A stretch of 64,000 nt of DNA from Cupriavidus malaysiensis (GTDB lineage: Bacteria; Pseudomonadota; Gammaproteobacteria; Burkholderiales; Burkholderiaceae), in the NCBI RefSeq assembly GCF_001854325.1, contig NZ_CP017754.1, forward strand, positions 3,100,001-3,164,000, given 5' to 3'. Shown piece after piece: positions 9,755 to 18,677 of the stretch; position 1 is the stretch's first letter; each line of letters opens with the position of its first letter. The notes beneath the pieces are model-generated. The model worked only from the letters and a program-made list of their open reading frames with translations, searched no databases and was not told the origin of the DNA. The position numbers were made by a program, and so were the translations under genes.

Positions 9755-9822
9755 TCAGAAGGATTTTCATCTTGACTAGTGTCTTCTGCACTTTTTTGCC
9801 GTGCCCGGCTTCGCTCGCCGAC

Positions 9823-10263
9823 TTACTTCGGACCGTGTCCGGCGATCTCGCGCAACTGCGCGAGCAGATGCTGGACGTCGACCAGTTCATTGCGCAGCGC
9901 GTTCAGATCGACCGACAACACCGGGGCGTCTTCGACGTGCGCCGGTGCCGCGCCGACACTCTCTTCCTGCACGGGCGGTATCGTATGATGCCGCCCTTCA
10001 TCGAGCCGGTTGCGCGCGCCGTTGATGGTGAAGCCCTGCTCGTACAGCAGCTCGCGGATCCGACGGATCAGCAGCACCTCGTGGTGCTGGTAGTAACGCC
10101 GGTTGCCGCGCCGCTTGACGGGCTTGAGCTGCGTGAACTCCTGCTCCCAGTAGCGCAGCACGTGCGGCTTGACGGCGCACAGCTCGCTTACCTCACCGAT
10201 GGTGAAGTAGCGCTTGGCGGGAATCGGCGGCAGCGCGACGCGATCGCTTGGTTTGTCGGACAT
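9823..10263 (-). CDS. MerR-family transcriptional regulator
   Basis: A 146-residue regulator with an N-terminal MerR winged helix: YFTIGEVSELCAVKPHVLRY (19-38) followed by the WEQEF and RRGNRRYY wing motifs. The C-terminal half lacks the cysteines of metal-sensing MerR proteins and is probably a short dimerisation helix. In Burkholderiaceae this gene commonly follows ihfA, as here, and is cotranscribed with the pheST-ihfA group. Target genes cannot be inferred. The C-terminal part is variable and proline-rich. Confidence 0.88.
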   Translation of the reverse strand: MSDKPSDRVALPPIPAKRYFTIGEVSELCAVKPHVLRYWEQEFTQLKPVKRRGNRRYYQHHEVLLIRRIRELLYEQGFTINGARNRLDEGRHHTIPPVQEESVGAAPAHVEDAPVLSVDLNALRNELVDVQHLLAQLREIAGHGPK

Positions 10264-10393
10264 GCATGAAGGGGCCGGCCAGAGCCGCGGCCCGCAGGAG
10301 TTACGCTAGGGATCGAATGGAAGCACGCGAGGCGCGCCTGCGCGCTCAGAAGGATACCGATTCCCGTTGCCGCGAGCAACGCGGCGGCACGGC

Positions 10394-10810
10394 TCAGCCA
10401 GGCAGCGCGAGGCCGGCCCGCTCTTCCACCAGTGCCTTCAGCTTCTGGCTGGCGTGGAAGGTGACAACGCGGCGTGCGGTGATGGGGATCACCTCGCCGG
10501 TCTTGGGATTACGGCCGGGGCGCTGCGGCTTGTCGCGCAGCTGGAAGTTACCGAAGCCGGATAGCTTGACGCTGTCACCCTGCTCCAAGGCTTCGCGAAT
10601 CACGTCGAAGAAGGCTTCGACCATATCCTTGGATTCACGCTTGTTCAGACCGACCTGGTCGAACAGCATCTCCGCCAGCTCGGCCTTGGTGAGAGTGGGA
10701 ACCTCGGTCACGCGGGATTCCGGCGTGTCGTCGTCGCGGTGGGCTGCTTGCCGGTCGCCTGCCTCACCCAGAGCTGCAGCAGTCATGACATTCAGATGTC
10801 GATCATTCAT
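10394..10810 (-). CDS. ihfA: Integration host factor subunit alpha
   Basis: The conserved HU/IHF fold begins at [18 protein letters not shown] and continues through [10 protein letters not shown], the DNA-inserting beta arm with its proline. IHF-alpha pairs with IHF-beta to bend DNA by about 160 degrees and serves recombination, replication and sigma-54 promoters. The start is uncertain: 10810 (MNDRHLNVM) is used here and gives 138 residues with a 38-residue non-conserved extension, but 10789 and an upstream start at 10873 are also open, and none has a clear ribosome site. It follows pheT, the widespread pheST-ihfA order. Confidence 0.92.
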   Translation of the reverse strand: MNDRHLNVMTAAALGEAGDRQAAHRDDDTPESRVTEVPTLTKAELAEMLFDQVGLNKRESKDMVEAFFDVIREALEQGDSVKLSGFGNFQLRDKPQRPGRNPKTGEVIPITARRVVTFHASQKLKALVEERAGLALPG

Positions 10811-10894
10811 ATTGATCGTGCATTGTCGTTCAATCTGGCGATCCGTCCGGGCGCAGCGGCCCGGACGCTCCATGCCGTCGCGGGGACAGCGTTC

Positions 10895-13351
10895 TCAGCC
10901 ACGCAGCCGTGCCTGGAACGCGGCCACCAGCGCATCAACCATGCAGCGCACGGCGCTGTCGACAGTCTCGTCCTGGAGGGTCGACCCAGTATCTTGCAAG
11001 GTCACCCGGAACGCAAGGCTTTTCTCGTCCACGCCAATGCTGCTGGAAGCCGCGGCATTGGCCTTCGGACGGAACTCGTCGAACAGCACCAGGCTCTGGC
11101 AGAAGCGGCCGAAACCGGCCTGATCCAGCGCTGCACGCATCGCATCGAGCAGGTCCTGCGCACGCGCCGACTGCTTGACCACGACGGCGAGATCGCGCAC
11201 CACGGCCGGGAACTTGGAGATCTCGCTGTAGGCGGGCAGGCCGACCTCGCGCAGCGATTGCAGTTCAAGTTCGAACAGCACCGGTGCCTGCGCCAATTCG
11301 TACTCCTGCAGCCAGCGCGGATGCAGCTCGCCGACCACACCCACCGGCTTGCCGTCGACCAGCACGCGGGCAGCGCGGCCCGGATGCAGCGCGGGATGCG
11401 AGACCGGCTCGAAGCGCGCCACGCGCGGGTGGAACAGCGATTCCACGTCGCCCTTGACGTCGAAGAAGTCGACCGGTCGCGTGGCGACGCCCCACTGCTC
11501 TTCGAAGGCAGGGCCGTAGGCGATGCCGGCGACCATCATGGGCTGGCGATAGCCTGCCACGGTCAGGCCGCCGTCGGCCACCGAGCCGTCGCGGTGGAAC
11601 ACGCGGCCCACTTCGAACAGGCGCACGCGGCCGGCCTTGCGGTTCAGGTTGTAGCGCACCTTGTCGAGCAGACCGCCGATCAGCGTGGAGCGCATCACTG
11701 CCAGCTGGCTCGCGATCGGATTCAGCAGGCGGATCGGGTTGTCGTTGGCGGCGAAGTCGCGCTCCCACTTATCTTCCACGAAGGCGAAGTTGATCACCTC
11801 CTGATAGTCGCGCGCGGCCACCGCATGGCGCACCACGTGCTGCGAGCGGCGAGCCTCATCGGTCGGGCGCATCTCGCTCTCGGCCACCGGCGGACGGGCC
11901 GGAATACGCTCGAAGCCATAGATACGGGCCACTTCCTCGATCAGGTCTTCCTCGATCTCGATGTCGAAGCGGTAGCTCGGCGGCGTCACCACGAAGACCT
12001 CGCCGTCATCGCCCTGCTCGCGCGTGAAGGCGAGCTGCAGGCGCTGGAAGACATCGGCGATCTCGGCGGCCGACAGCTCGATGCCGAGCACGCGTTCGGC
12101 ACGTGCCACGCGCATGCGCACCGGCTTGCGCTCCGGCAGGTTGACCACGTGGTCATCGACTGGGCCGGCCTGGCCGCCGCAGATGTCGAGGATCAGCGCG
12201 GTGATGCGCTCGATGTGCTCGACCGTGGTGGCGAAGTCCACGCCGCGCTCGAAGCGGTGGCCCGCATCGGTCGAGAAGTTGTAGCGGCGCGCGCGACCCT
12301 GGATCGACTGCGGCCACCAGAAGGCGGCCTCGAGGTAGATATTGGCGGTATCGAGCGTGACCGCGGTGCTGTCGCCGCCCATGATGCCGGCCAGGCTTTC
12401 GATCTCCTTGTCGTCGGCGATCACGCCGACCTGCTCGTCCACCTCGATGGTATTGCCGTTCAGCAGCTTGATCTGCTCGCCCTTGCGGCCCCAGCGCACG
12501 TCGAGGCCGCCGTGGATCTTGTCGAGGTCGAACACGTGCGACGGACGGCCGAGTTCCAGCATGACGTAGTTGGAGATGTCCACCAGCGCCGAGATGCTGC
12601 GCTGGCCCGAGCGCTCGAGACGCTGCACCATCCATGCAGGCGTCGCCGCGCGCGCGTTGACACCGCGGATCACGCGGCCGGAGAAACGGCCGCACAGATC
12701 GGGCGCCGACACCTTGACCGGCAGCGTCTCGTCCAGCGTCACCGCCACCGGCGTCATTGCCGGCACCTGCAGCGCGGCACCGGTGAGCGCCGCCACTTCG
12801 CGTGCCACGCCGTGGATCGACAGGCAGTCGGCCTTGTTCGGCGTGAGCTTGATGACGAAGACCTGATCGTCGAGATCCAGGTACTGGCGGATGTTCTGGC
12901 CGACGGGCGCATCCTCCGGCAGGATCAGCAGGCCTTCATGGTCTTCCGACAGCTTGAGTTCGCGCGCCGAGCACAGCATGCCGTAGCTGTCCACGCCACG
13001 CAGCTTGCCGACCTTGATCTCGAAGGGCTTGCCGCCCGGCTCGCTCGGCGGCAGCACGGCACCGACCAGCGCGCACGGCACCAGGATGCCCGGCTTGACG
13101 TTGGGCGCGCCGCAGACGATCTGCAGCGTCTCGCCGGTGCCGGCGTCGACCTGGCACACATTGAGACGGTCGGCATTGGGATGCCTCTCGGTGGCGAGCA
13201 CGCGCGCCACCACGATCTTTTCGAACGGCGGCGCGACGGGGCCCACTTCCTCCACCTCGAGCCCGGCCATGGTCAGGCGGTGCGAGAGCGCGTCGGTGGA
13301 GACCTTTTCAGGATTGACGAAACTGCGAAGCCAGGATTCCGAGAATTGCAT
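10895..13351 (-). CDS. pheT: Phenylalanyl-tRNA synthetase beta subunit
   Basis: An 818-residue PheT. An EMAP-like tRNA-binding domain is near residues 40-150 ([20 protein letters not shown]), followed by the B3/4 editing domain, the B5 domain, the catalytic-like core and a C-terminal anticodon-binding FDX-ACB domain ([14 protein letters not shown]). With PheS it forms the alpha2-beta2 enzyme that charges tRNA-Phe and clears mischarged tyrosine. Length is normal for the family. It starts 120 bases after pheS, across a tandem-repeat spacer. Confidence 0.98.
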   Translation of the reverse strand: MQFSESWLRSFVNPEKVSTDALSHRLTMAGLEVEEVGPVAPPFEKIVVARVLATERHPNADRLNVCQVDAGTGETLQIVCGAPNVKPGILVPCALVGAVLPPSEPGGKPFEIKVGKLRGVDSYGMLCSARELKLSEDHEGLLILPEDAPVGQNIRQYLDLDDQVFVIKLTPNKADCLSIHGVAREVAALTGAALQVPAMTPVAVTLDETLPVKVSAPDLCGRFSGRVIRGVNARAATPAWMVQRLERSGQRSISALVDISNYVMLELGRPSHVFDLDKIHGGLDVRWGRKGEQIKLLNGNTIEVDEQVGVIADDKEIESLAGIMGGDSTAVTLDTANIYLEAAFWWPQSIQGRARRYNFSTDAGHRFERGVDFATTVEHIERITALILDICGGQAGPVDDHVVNLPERKPVRMRVARAERVLGIELSAAEIADVFQRLQLAFTREQGDDGEVFVVTPPSYRFDIEIEEDLIEEVARIYGFERIPARPPVAESEMRPTDEARRSQHVVRHAVAARDYQEVINFAFVEDKWERDFAANDNPIRLLNPIASQLAVMRSTLIGGLLDKVRYNLNRKAGRVRLFEVGRVFHRDGSVADGGLTVAGYRQPMMVAGIAYGPAFEEQWGVATRPVDFFDVKGDVESLFHPRVARFEPVSHPALHPGRAARVLVDGKPVGVVGELHPRWLQEYELAQAPVLFELELQSLREVGLPAYSEISKFPAVVRDLAVVVKQSARAQDLLDAMRAALDQAGFGRFCQSLVLFDEFRPKANAAASSSIGVDEKSLAFRVTLQDTGSTLQDETVDSAVRCMVDALVAAFQARLRG

Positions 13352-13421
13352 GGCGCTTCTGATCCGGTAAGTATGCGGTGTATCGGTGACGAAAGACGGC
13401 GGCGGGCCTGGGCAGGTGAAG

Positions 13422-13475
13422 GCGTCCCAGGCGCCTCGGGCGCCTCGGGCGCTTCAGGCGCTTCAGGCGCTTCAG
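13422..13475 (-). repeat. Six-unit 9-bp tandem repeat at the pheS stop
   Basis: Six consecutive 9-bp units: on the + strand one GCGTCCCAG, two GCGCCTCGG and three GCGCTTCAG. The array starts at the last codons of pheS; in the pheS frame the first three units each carry TGA, giving three in-frame stops in a row. Copy number may vary between strains without changing PheS. Confidence 0.9.
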
Positions 13476-14515
13476 GCGAATTGGCGCAGGAAGCGCGCAT
13501 CGCCCTCGAAGAACAGCCGCAGGTCGTTGATGCCATAGCGCAGCATGGTCAGCCGCTCCAGCCCGGAGCCGAAGGCGAAGCCGATGTAGCGCTCGGGGTC
13601 GAGGCCCATATTGCGCAGCACGTTCGGGTGCACCTGGCCCGAGCCGGAGATCTCCAGCCATTTGCCGGCCAGCTTGCCTTCTTCGAATGCCATGTCGATC
13701 TCGGCCGACGGTTCGGTGAAGGGGAAGTAGGACGGGCGGAAGCGCACCTGGATATCGTCGCGTTCGAAGAACTTGCGCAGGAAATCCGTGTAGACGCCCT
13801 TCAGGTCGGCAAAGCTGATGTCCTCGCCGATCCACAGGCCTTCCACCTGGTTGAACATCGGCGAGTGCGTGGCATCGCTGTCGACGCGGTAGGTACGCCC
13901 CGGGCAGATCACCTTGATCGGCGGCATGGCGCGGCCCTTGTACTTCTCCACATGCATACGCGCATAGCGCACCTGCATCGGGCTGGTGTGAGTGCGCAAC
14001 AGCAGCAGCTTGCCCTCGCTGTCGCGCCCGTCCACGTAGAAGGTGTCCTGCATCGAGCGCGCCGGATGGTTGTCCGGGTTGTTCAGCGCCGTGAAGTTCA
14101 TCCAGTCGGTCTCGATCTCGGGGCCGTCGGCCACGTCGAAGCCGATCGAACCGAAGATCTGCTCCACGCGCTCCCAGGTGCGCATCACCGGATGCAGGCT
14201 GCCACGCGCCACCGTGCGGCCGGGCAGCGTCACGTCGATCGCCTCGGCAGCCAGGCGCGCGTTCATCAGTGCATCGGCCAGCGCCTGGCGGCGGCCGTTG
14301 AGCGCGGCCTCGACCTGTTGCTTGGCCTGGTTGATGCGCGCGCCCTCGCTCTTGCGTGCCTCGGGATCGAGCTTGCCCAGGCTCTTCAGCAGTTCGGTCA
14401 GCGCACCGGTCTTGCCGAGGAAGCGGGCCTTTTCGTTTTCCAGCGTGGCGTTGTCATTGGCGGCGGCGAAAGCGGCCTGGGCGCCGGCGACGATTTGATC
14501 CAGATCCAGGGACAT
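13472..14515 (-). CDS. pheS: Phenylalanyl-tRNA synthetase alpha subunit
   Basis: A 347-residue PheS beginning [13 protein letters not shown], with an N-terminal coiled coil that contacts tRNA, class II motif 2 ([20 protein letters not shown]) and motif 3 ([18 protein letters not shown]). It activates phenylalanine within the alpha2-beta2 enzyme. The start at 14515 matches the conserved N-terminus; an open frame runs further upstream to 14617. The gene is preceded by a hairpin terminator after rplT, so it may have its own promoter or be reached by readthrough. Confidence 0.97.
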   Translation of the reverse strand: MSLDLDQIVAGAQAAFAAANDNATLENEKARFLGKTGALTELLKSLGKLDPEARKSEGARINQAKQQVEAALNGRRQALADALMNARLAAEAIDVTLPGRTVARGSLHPVMRTWERVEQIFGSIGFDVADGPEIETDWMNFTALNNPDNHPARSMQDTFYVDGRDSEGKLLLLRTHTSPMQVRYARMHVEKYKGRAMPPIKVICPGRTYRVDSDATHSPMFNQVEGLWIGEDISFADLKGVYTDFLRKFFERDDIQVRFRPSYFPFTEPSAEIDMAFEEGKLAGKWLEISGSGQVHPNVLRNMGLDPERYIGFAFGSGLERLTMLRYGINDLRLFFEGDARFLRQFA

Positions 14516-14655
14516 GGCAGCGGTCGTGGAAGGTTTAGGCGCCACGGCGCGGCGCGCCTTGGCGGAGGTTGGCACTTCGTGCGGTGTTCGTTTCGGATGC
14601 CGTCTCGGCCACGGCAACGCCGGAGCGCAGCCCGCTTGGTGGCGGCATTCGAAAT

Positions 14656-14684
14656 GAAAACGGGGCCCACGCGGAGCCCCGTTT
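14656..14684 (-). terminator. Hairpin terminator between rplT and pheS
   Basis: On the - strand a 9-bp perfect stem (AAACGGGGC with GCCCCGTTT) and 9-base loop, followed by a TTTTCATTT tract. It lies 115 bases after the rplT stop, so it probably limits transcription from the ribosomal-protein genes into pheST. No Phe-rich leader peptide was found beside it. Confidence 0.68.
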
Positions 14685-14798
14685 CAGCGGTCTTGCCGGG
14701 CAATCATCGCAGCGTACTGCGCTGGGTGGCCCGGCGGCCGCGGTCGACCTTGCGGTCGGTGCTTGCCCGGGAACGCTTACGCATTCCCGGCGCCGGCA

Positions 14799-15155
14799 TC
14801 AGGCAACGGTGGCTTTCACCTGGTTGACGATGGCGGCAAAGGCAGGCTTGTCATGGATAGCCATGTCCGACAGCACCTTGCGGTCCAGTTCAATCGAAGC
14901 CCTCTTCAGGCCGTTCATGAACACGCTGTAGGTCATGCCATGCTCGCGCGTGGCAGCATTGATACGCGCAATCCACAGCGCGCGGAACACGCGCTTCTTG
15001 TTGCGGCGATCGCGGTATGCGTACTGGCCGGCACGCATGACCGCCTGCTTGGCGATGCGATAGACATTATTGCGACGGCCGCGGTAACCCTTGGCAGCGT
15101 CGATGACTTTCTTGTGACGGGCCCGTGCAGTGACCCCACGTTTGACTCGAGGCAT
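14799..15155 (-). CDS. rplT: 50S ribosomal protein L20
   Basis: A 118-residue L20 starting [20 protein letters not shown], with the basic N-terminal RNA-binding extension and globular C-terminal domain at normal length. It is needed early in 50S assembly. In Escherichia coli L20 also represses rpmI-rplT translation through an upstream RNA site. It follows rpmI by 27 bases, with a GGAGA ribosome site in the gap. Confidence 0.98.
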   Translation of the reverse strand: MPRVKRGVTARARHKKVIDAAKGYRGRRNNVYRIAKQAVMRAGQYAYRDRRNKKRVFRALWIARINAATREHGMTYSVFMNGLKRASIELDRKVLSDMAIHDKPAFAAIVNQVKATVA

Positions 15156-15182
15156 GTAACTCTCCTTTCGATCTCGTCAGGG

Positions 15183-15380
15183 TTATGCGTACGGCATCAT
15201 CGCGCGCACCGACTTCAGGTTCGTCTCATGGACGTCCTGGGTGCCGCGCAGTTGACGCTTGTTCTTGGTGGTCTTCTTGGTCAGGATGTGACGCTTGAAG
15301 GCCTGGCCACGCTTGAACGAACCGTTCGGACGCGCAGTAAAGCGCTTGGAAGCGCTTTTCTTGGTCTTCATCTTCGGCAT
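15183..15380 (-). CDS. rpmI: 50S ribosomal protein L35
   Basis: A 65-residue L35: [20 protein letters not shown], typical basic composition and length. The start at 15380 has GGAG about 9 bases upstream. It lies between infC and rplT in the standard order. The gap to infC (155 bases) holds a strong hairpin that may take part in control of rpmI and rplT. Confidence 0.97.
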   Translation of the reverse strand: MPKMKTKKSASKRFTARPNGSFKRGQAFKRHILTKKTTKNKRQLRGTQDVHETNLKSVRAMMPYA

Positions 15381-15497
15381 GAAAAACTCCAGCTCTCTGA
15401 CATGCATGCAGGTGGCCGGCTGGCGCCGACGCTTGCAAGACCCGCATCCACTTGTTTTGCACGCGGACCGCCAGGCCCGCGCACGCTTCGCGCTCCG

Positions 15498-15524
15498 TGC
15501 CGCGGTGACTGGCACCGCGGCACG
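15498..15524 (-). promoter_or_regulatory. Perfect 11-bp hairpin between infC and rpmI
   Basis: GTGCCGCGGTG and its complement CACCGCGGCAC flank a 5-base loop. No T tract follows on the - strand, so it is not a simple terminator. Its location upstream of rpmI is where L20 represses translation in enteric bacteria, suggesting a regulatory or processing structure; this is inference. Confidence 0.5.
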
Positions 15525-15535
15525 CCGCGCAAAAC

Positions 15536-16057
15536 TCACTTCTTCTTCTTGGGGGCCAGCACCATCACCATCTGGCGGCCTTCCATCTTAGGCATCTGCT
15601 CGACCTGGCCGAACTCCTCCAGGTCTACCTTCAAGCGCTCGAGCATGCGTGCACCGATTTCCTGGTGCGCCATCTCACGGCCGCGGAAACGCAGCGTGAT
15701 CTTGGTCTTGTCGCCATCCTCAAGAAAGCGCCTCAAGTTGCGCAGCTTGACGTTGTAGTCGCCGTCATCCGTACCCGGCCGGAATTTGACTTCCTTGACC
15801 TGGATGATCTTCTGCTTCAGCTTGGCCTCGTGTGCGCGCTTGGCTTCTTCGTACTTGAACTTGCCGTAGTCCATGATACGGGCTACGGGCGGGCTCGCGT
15901 TGGGCGCGATCTCCACCAGATCCAAGTCCTTGTCCTCAGCCATGCGCAGCGCTTCAATGAACTTGAAGATGCCCAGCTGCTCGTTATCAACCCCTACCAG
16001 CCGCAGCTCAGGCGCGCTGATCTCCCGGTTGATGCGGTGACCTTTGTCTGTAGCGAT
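15536..16057 (-). CDS. infC: Translation initiation factor IF-3, AUC start
   Basis: The protein is a 173-residue IF-3. The N-terminal domain starts [20 protein letters not shown] and the C-terminal domain includes [13 protein letters not shown] and the Lys-rich end. No ATG, GTG or TTG fits: conserved sequence extends 38 codons above the first Met, to an ATC at 16057, with TTGAGGT placed correctly upstream. Non-standard starts (AUU in Escherichia coli) are known for infC and allow IF-3 to repress its own synthesis. IF-3 keeps ribosomal subunits apart and checks initiator tRNA. The gene follows thrS by 48 bases. Confidence 0.95.
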   Translation of the reverse strand: MATDKGHRINREISAPELRLVGVDNEQLGIFKFIEALRMAEDKDLDLVEIAPNASPPVARIMDYGKFKYEEAKRAHEAKLKQKIIQVKEVKFRPGTDDGDYNVKLRNLRRFLEDGDKTKITLRFRGREMAHQEIGARMLERLKVDLEEFGQVEQMPKMEGRQMVMVLAPKKKK

Positions 16058-16105
16058 GTTGCGTTACCTCAAGAAGACAAAAAAACGAGCCGTGCTCCCT
16101 ACCCT

Positions 16106-18013
16106 TCAGGCTTTGCTGGAAACGTCCTGTTGCAGACGCTCCACGAACGCGGAGACGGGCATCACACCCAGATCCACGTTGCCACGGGCACGCACGGCCA
16201 CTTGATTGGCATCCCGCTCCTTGTCGCCCACTACCAGCAGGTAGGGGATCTTCTGAAGGGAATGCTCGCGGATTTTATACGTAATTTTCTCATTACGCAA
16301 ATCCGCCTTGGCCCTAAACCCTTGTTTTTGCAGCAGTTGCGCAATGCCCTGCGCATACTCGGCCTGGGAGTCGGCAATATTCATCACCACCACCTGCTCC
16401 GGCGCCAGCCAGGCGGGCAGCGCGCCGGCGTGGTTTTCCAGCAGGATGCCCAGGAAGCGCTCGAAGGAGCCCAGGATGGCCCGGTGCAGCATGACCGGGC
16501 GCTTGCGCGAATTGTCCTCAGCGACGAACTCGGCATCCAGGCGCTCCGGCAGCACCAGGTCGAGCTGCAGCGTGCCGCACTGCCAAGAGCGGCCGATGGC
16601 GTCCTTGATGTGGTATTCGACCTTCGGGCCATAGAAGGCACCCTCGCCCGGAAGCTCCTCCCACTCCACACCGCAGGCACGCAGCGCCAGGCGCAGGCCC
16701 TCTTCGGCGTGATCCCAGATTTCGTCCGATCCGGCCCGCTGTTCCGGCCGCAGAGACAGCTTGACCGCCACGTCCTTGAAGCCGAAATCGTCATAGACGG
16801 AGAACGCCAGCTCGTTGAATGCCTTGGCTTCCGCGACGATCTGCTCTTCCGTGCAGAAGATATGGGCATCGTCCTGCACGAAGCCGCGCACGCGCATCAG
16901 GCCATGCAGCGCGCCGGACGGCTCGTTGCGATGGCAGGCACCGAACTCGGCCAGACGCAGCGGCAGGTCGCGATAGGAACGCAGGCCGTGGTTGAAGATC
17001 TGTACATGGCCGGGACAGTTCATCGGCTTGATCGCGTAGTCACGCTTCTCCGACTCCGTGACGAACATGTTCTCCTTGTAGTTCTGCCAGTGGCCCGACT
17101 TCTCCCACAAGGAACGATCCATGACCTGGGGCGTACGCACCTCCTGATAGCCGGCCTCGCCCAGGCGCCCGCGCATATACTGCTCGACCGCCTGCCAGAT
17201 CTGCCAGCCCTTCGGGTGCCAGAAGACCATGCCCGGCGCCTCTTCCTGCAGATGGAACAGATCGAGCGTCTTGCCCAGCTTGCGGTGGTCGCGCTTCTCG
17301 GCCTCTTCCAGCATGTGCAGATAGGCCTCCTGGTCTTCCTTCCTGGCCCAGGCCGTGCCGTAGATGCGCTGGAGCATCTCGTTGTTGGCGTCGCCGCGCC
17401 AATAGGCACCGGCCACCTTCATCAGCTTGAAGACCTTGAGCTTGCCCGTCGACGGCACGTGCGGACCGCGGCACAGGTCGACGAACTTGCCTTCGCGATA
17501 CAGGCCGATTTCCTGGTCGGCAGGGATCGAGGCGATGATCTCCGCCTTGTACTTCTCGCCCATCGACTCGAACAGCGCGACCGCTTCGTCGCGGTTCCAG
17601 ACCTCGCGCACCACCTTCTCGTCCTTGCGCGACAGCTCCACCATCTTCTTCTCGATGGCAGCCAGGTCCTCGGGCGTGAACGGGCGCTTATAGGCGAAGT
17701 CGTAGTAGAAGCCGTTCTCGATCACCGGCCCGATCGTCACCTGCGCCTCAGGATAGAGTTCCTTGACGGCGTAGGCCAGCAAGTGGGCAGTGGAGTGGCG
17801 GATCACATCGACGCCGTCGGCATCCTTCTCAGTGACGATGGCAAGCGACGCGTCACGGTCGATCGTGAAGCTGGTGTCGACCATGCGACCATCCACCTTG
17901 CCGGCCAGGGCAGCCTTGGCCAGGCCCGAGCCGATGCTCTGCGCCACTTCGGCCACCGTCACCGGGCCGGGAAACTCGCGGCGGGAACCGTCCGGCAGCG
18001 TGATTGCGATCAT
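16106..18013 (-). CDS. thrS: Threonyl-tRNA synthetase
   Basis: A 635-residue ThrRS: N-terminal TGS domain ([20 protein letters not shown]), editing domain with the HxxxH-type motif ([10 protein letters not shown], and later Cys), class II catalytic core with [16 protein letters not shown], and a C-terminal anticodon-binding domain ([15 protein letters not shown]). It charges tRNA-Thr and removes serine errors. The start at 18013 has GAGGTG 7 bases upstream; the frame remains open to 18232. The order thrS-infC-rpmI-rplT is conserved. Confidence 0.98.
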   Translation of the reverse strand: MIAITLPDGSRREFPGPVTVAEVAQSIGSGLAKAALAGKVDGRMVDTSFTIDRDASLAIVTEKDADGVDVIRHSTAHLLAYAVKELYPEAQVTIGPVIENGFYYDFAYKRPFTPEDLAAIEKKMVELSRKDEKVVREVWNRDEAVALFESMGEKYKAEIIASIPADQEIGLYREGKFVDLCRGPHVPSTGKLKVFKLMKVAGAYWRGDANNEMLQRIYGTAWARKEDQEAYLHMLEEAEKRDHRKLGKTLDLFHLQEEAPGMVFWHPKGWQIWQAVEQYMRGRLGEAGYQEVRTPQVMDRSLWEKSGHWQNYKENMFVTESEKRDYAIKPMNCPGHVQIFNHGLRSYRDLPLRLAEFGACHRNEPSGALHGLMRVRGFVQDDAHIFCTEEQIVAEAKAFNELAFSVYDDFGFKDVAVKLSLRPEQRAGSDEIWDHAEEGLRLALRACGVEWEELPGEGAFYGPKVEYHIKDAIGRSWQCGTLQLDLVLPERLDAEFVAEDNSRKRPVMLHRAILGSFERFLGILLENHAGALPAWLAPEQVVVMNIADSQAEYAQGIAQLLQKQGFRAKADLRNEKITYKIREHSLQKIPYLLVVGDKERDANQVAVRARGNVDLGVMPVSAFVERLQQDVSSKA

Positions 18014-18390
18014 CTTGCACCTCATCAGGAATCCGACTGCCCGGCGCCGGCCGGCAGGCGGATAAAGCATCTCGTGGCGCCCACCCATGCCCGGGATACG
18101 GCACGGCGCGGACTGCGGGAACTCCACCCGATCCCTCCAGGCAACCAGGCGGAAAGCGGGCAGCTTAACAGGTAGCCGACAAGCGACAGACGAAAAAAAA
18201 CGCAGCCAAGGCTGCGTTCTTTTTCGATTCAAACCCGGCAGGACCGGGACGAAGGCGCACCTCGACTACTGTCGCTGATCAGCGGTAGTAGTTCGCGGTG
18301 TCATAACCATGGCGCCTTTCCGTTCCTTATTGGGTTGAACCGGCTTTGCAACCGGCATTACCGCCAGGCTGCCTGTACTACATGATTCGT
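18014..18390. other. Intergenic region between thrS and the tRNA-Val pair
   Basis: No gene of more than about 15 codons is supported. The region holds the tRNA-Val terminator at 18196-18225 and must contain the thrS promoter, which I cannot place with confidence. A short reverse-strand frame near 18270-18315 begins after a GGAAAGG sequence but has only 14 codons and no known relative. Confidence 0.6.
18196..18225 (-). terminator. Terminator after the tRNA-Val genes
   Basis: A 9-bp stem (AACGCAGCC with GGCTGCGTT, 2-base loop) at 18199-18218 followed on the - strand by eight T residues, with a T-rich tract also on the other side. It lies between the tRNA-Val genes and thrS and could stop transcription from either direction. 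Confidence 0.85.
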
Positions 18391-18467
18391 TGGTAGGCTC
18401 GATTGGACTCGAACCAACGACCCCCACCATGTCAAGGTGGTGCTCTAACCAGCTGAGCTACGAGCCT
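18391..18467 (-). tRNA. tRNA-Val(GAC), copy 2 in transcription order
   Basis: A full cloverleaf: acceptor AGGCTCG paired with CGAGCCT, discriminator A and encoded CCA. The anticodon arm is CCACC-TTGACAT-GGTGG with anticodon GAC; T-loop GGTTCGAGTCC. The 77 bases are identical to the copy at 18559-18635. It is downstream in the same transcript, before the terminator. Confidence 0.97.
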
Positions 18468-18558
18468 ATTGCACTGCTTATACTGCTCACTACCGGCGGC
18501 GCCACCACTGCGCGCCGCCTTCCTGCCCTACCTTTTTACTACCTTCTACTGCATTCGT

Positions 18559-18635
18559 TGGTAGGCTCGATTGGACTCGAACCAACGACCCCCACCATGT
18601 CAAGGTGGTGCTCTAACCAGCTGAGCTACGAGCCT
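18559..18635 (-). tRNA. tRNA-Val(GAC), copy 1 in transcription order
   Basis: Identical in all 77 bases to the tRNA at 18391-18467 and 168 bases from it, start to start. Anticodon GAC reads GUC and GUU, the major Val codons besides GUG. A promoter with TTGCAA and TATACT lies just upstream, inside the relA 3' end. Confidence 0.97.
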
Positions 18636-18647
18636 AGCGAAGCTGAA

Positions 18648-18677
18648 AGTATAACATCACTTTCTTTTCGCTTGCAA
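18648..18677 (-). promoter_or_regulatory. Promoter of the tRNA-Val pair
   Basis: On the - strand TTGCAA (18672-18677) and TATACT (18648-18653) are 18 bases apart, and the -10 box ends 12 bases before the tRNA 5' end. It overlaps the last codons of relA, so the tRNAs need not depend on relA transcription. Confidence 0.7.

Noticed and set aside
13422..13475. Short tandem repeats as a CRISPR array
   Set aside because: The 9-bp units are contiguous with no spacers and no cas genes; no CRISPR array was seen in the window.
14516..14798. Phenylalanine attenuation leader upstream of pheS
   Set aside because: A hairpin terminator exists, but no short frame with consecutive Phe codons is visible before it.
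10739..14827. A very long + strand open frame opposite pheS and pheT
   Set aside because: It is antisense to two certain genes, lacks conserved domains and is rich in His, Arg, Ala and Gln, as expected of the complement of high-GC coding sequence.
15665..18175. Long + strand open frame opposite thrS and infC
   Set aside because: Antisense to well-conserved genes; no domain and no ribosome site.
18270..18315. A 14-codon reverse-strand peptide gene between thrS and tRNA-Val
   Set aside because: Too short and without known relatives; a GGAAAGG upstream is insufficient evidence.
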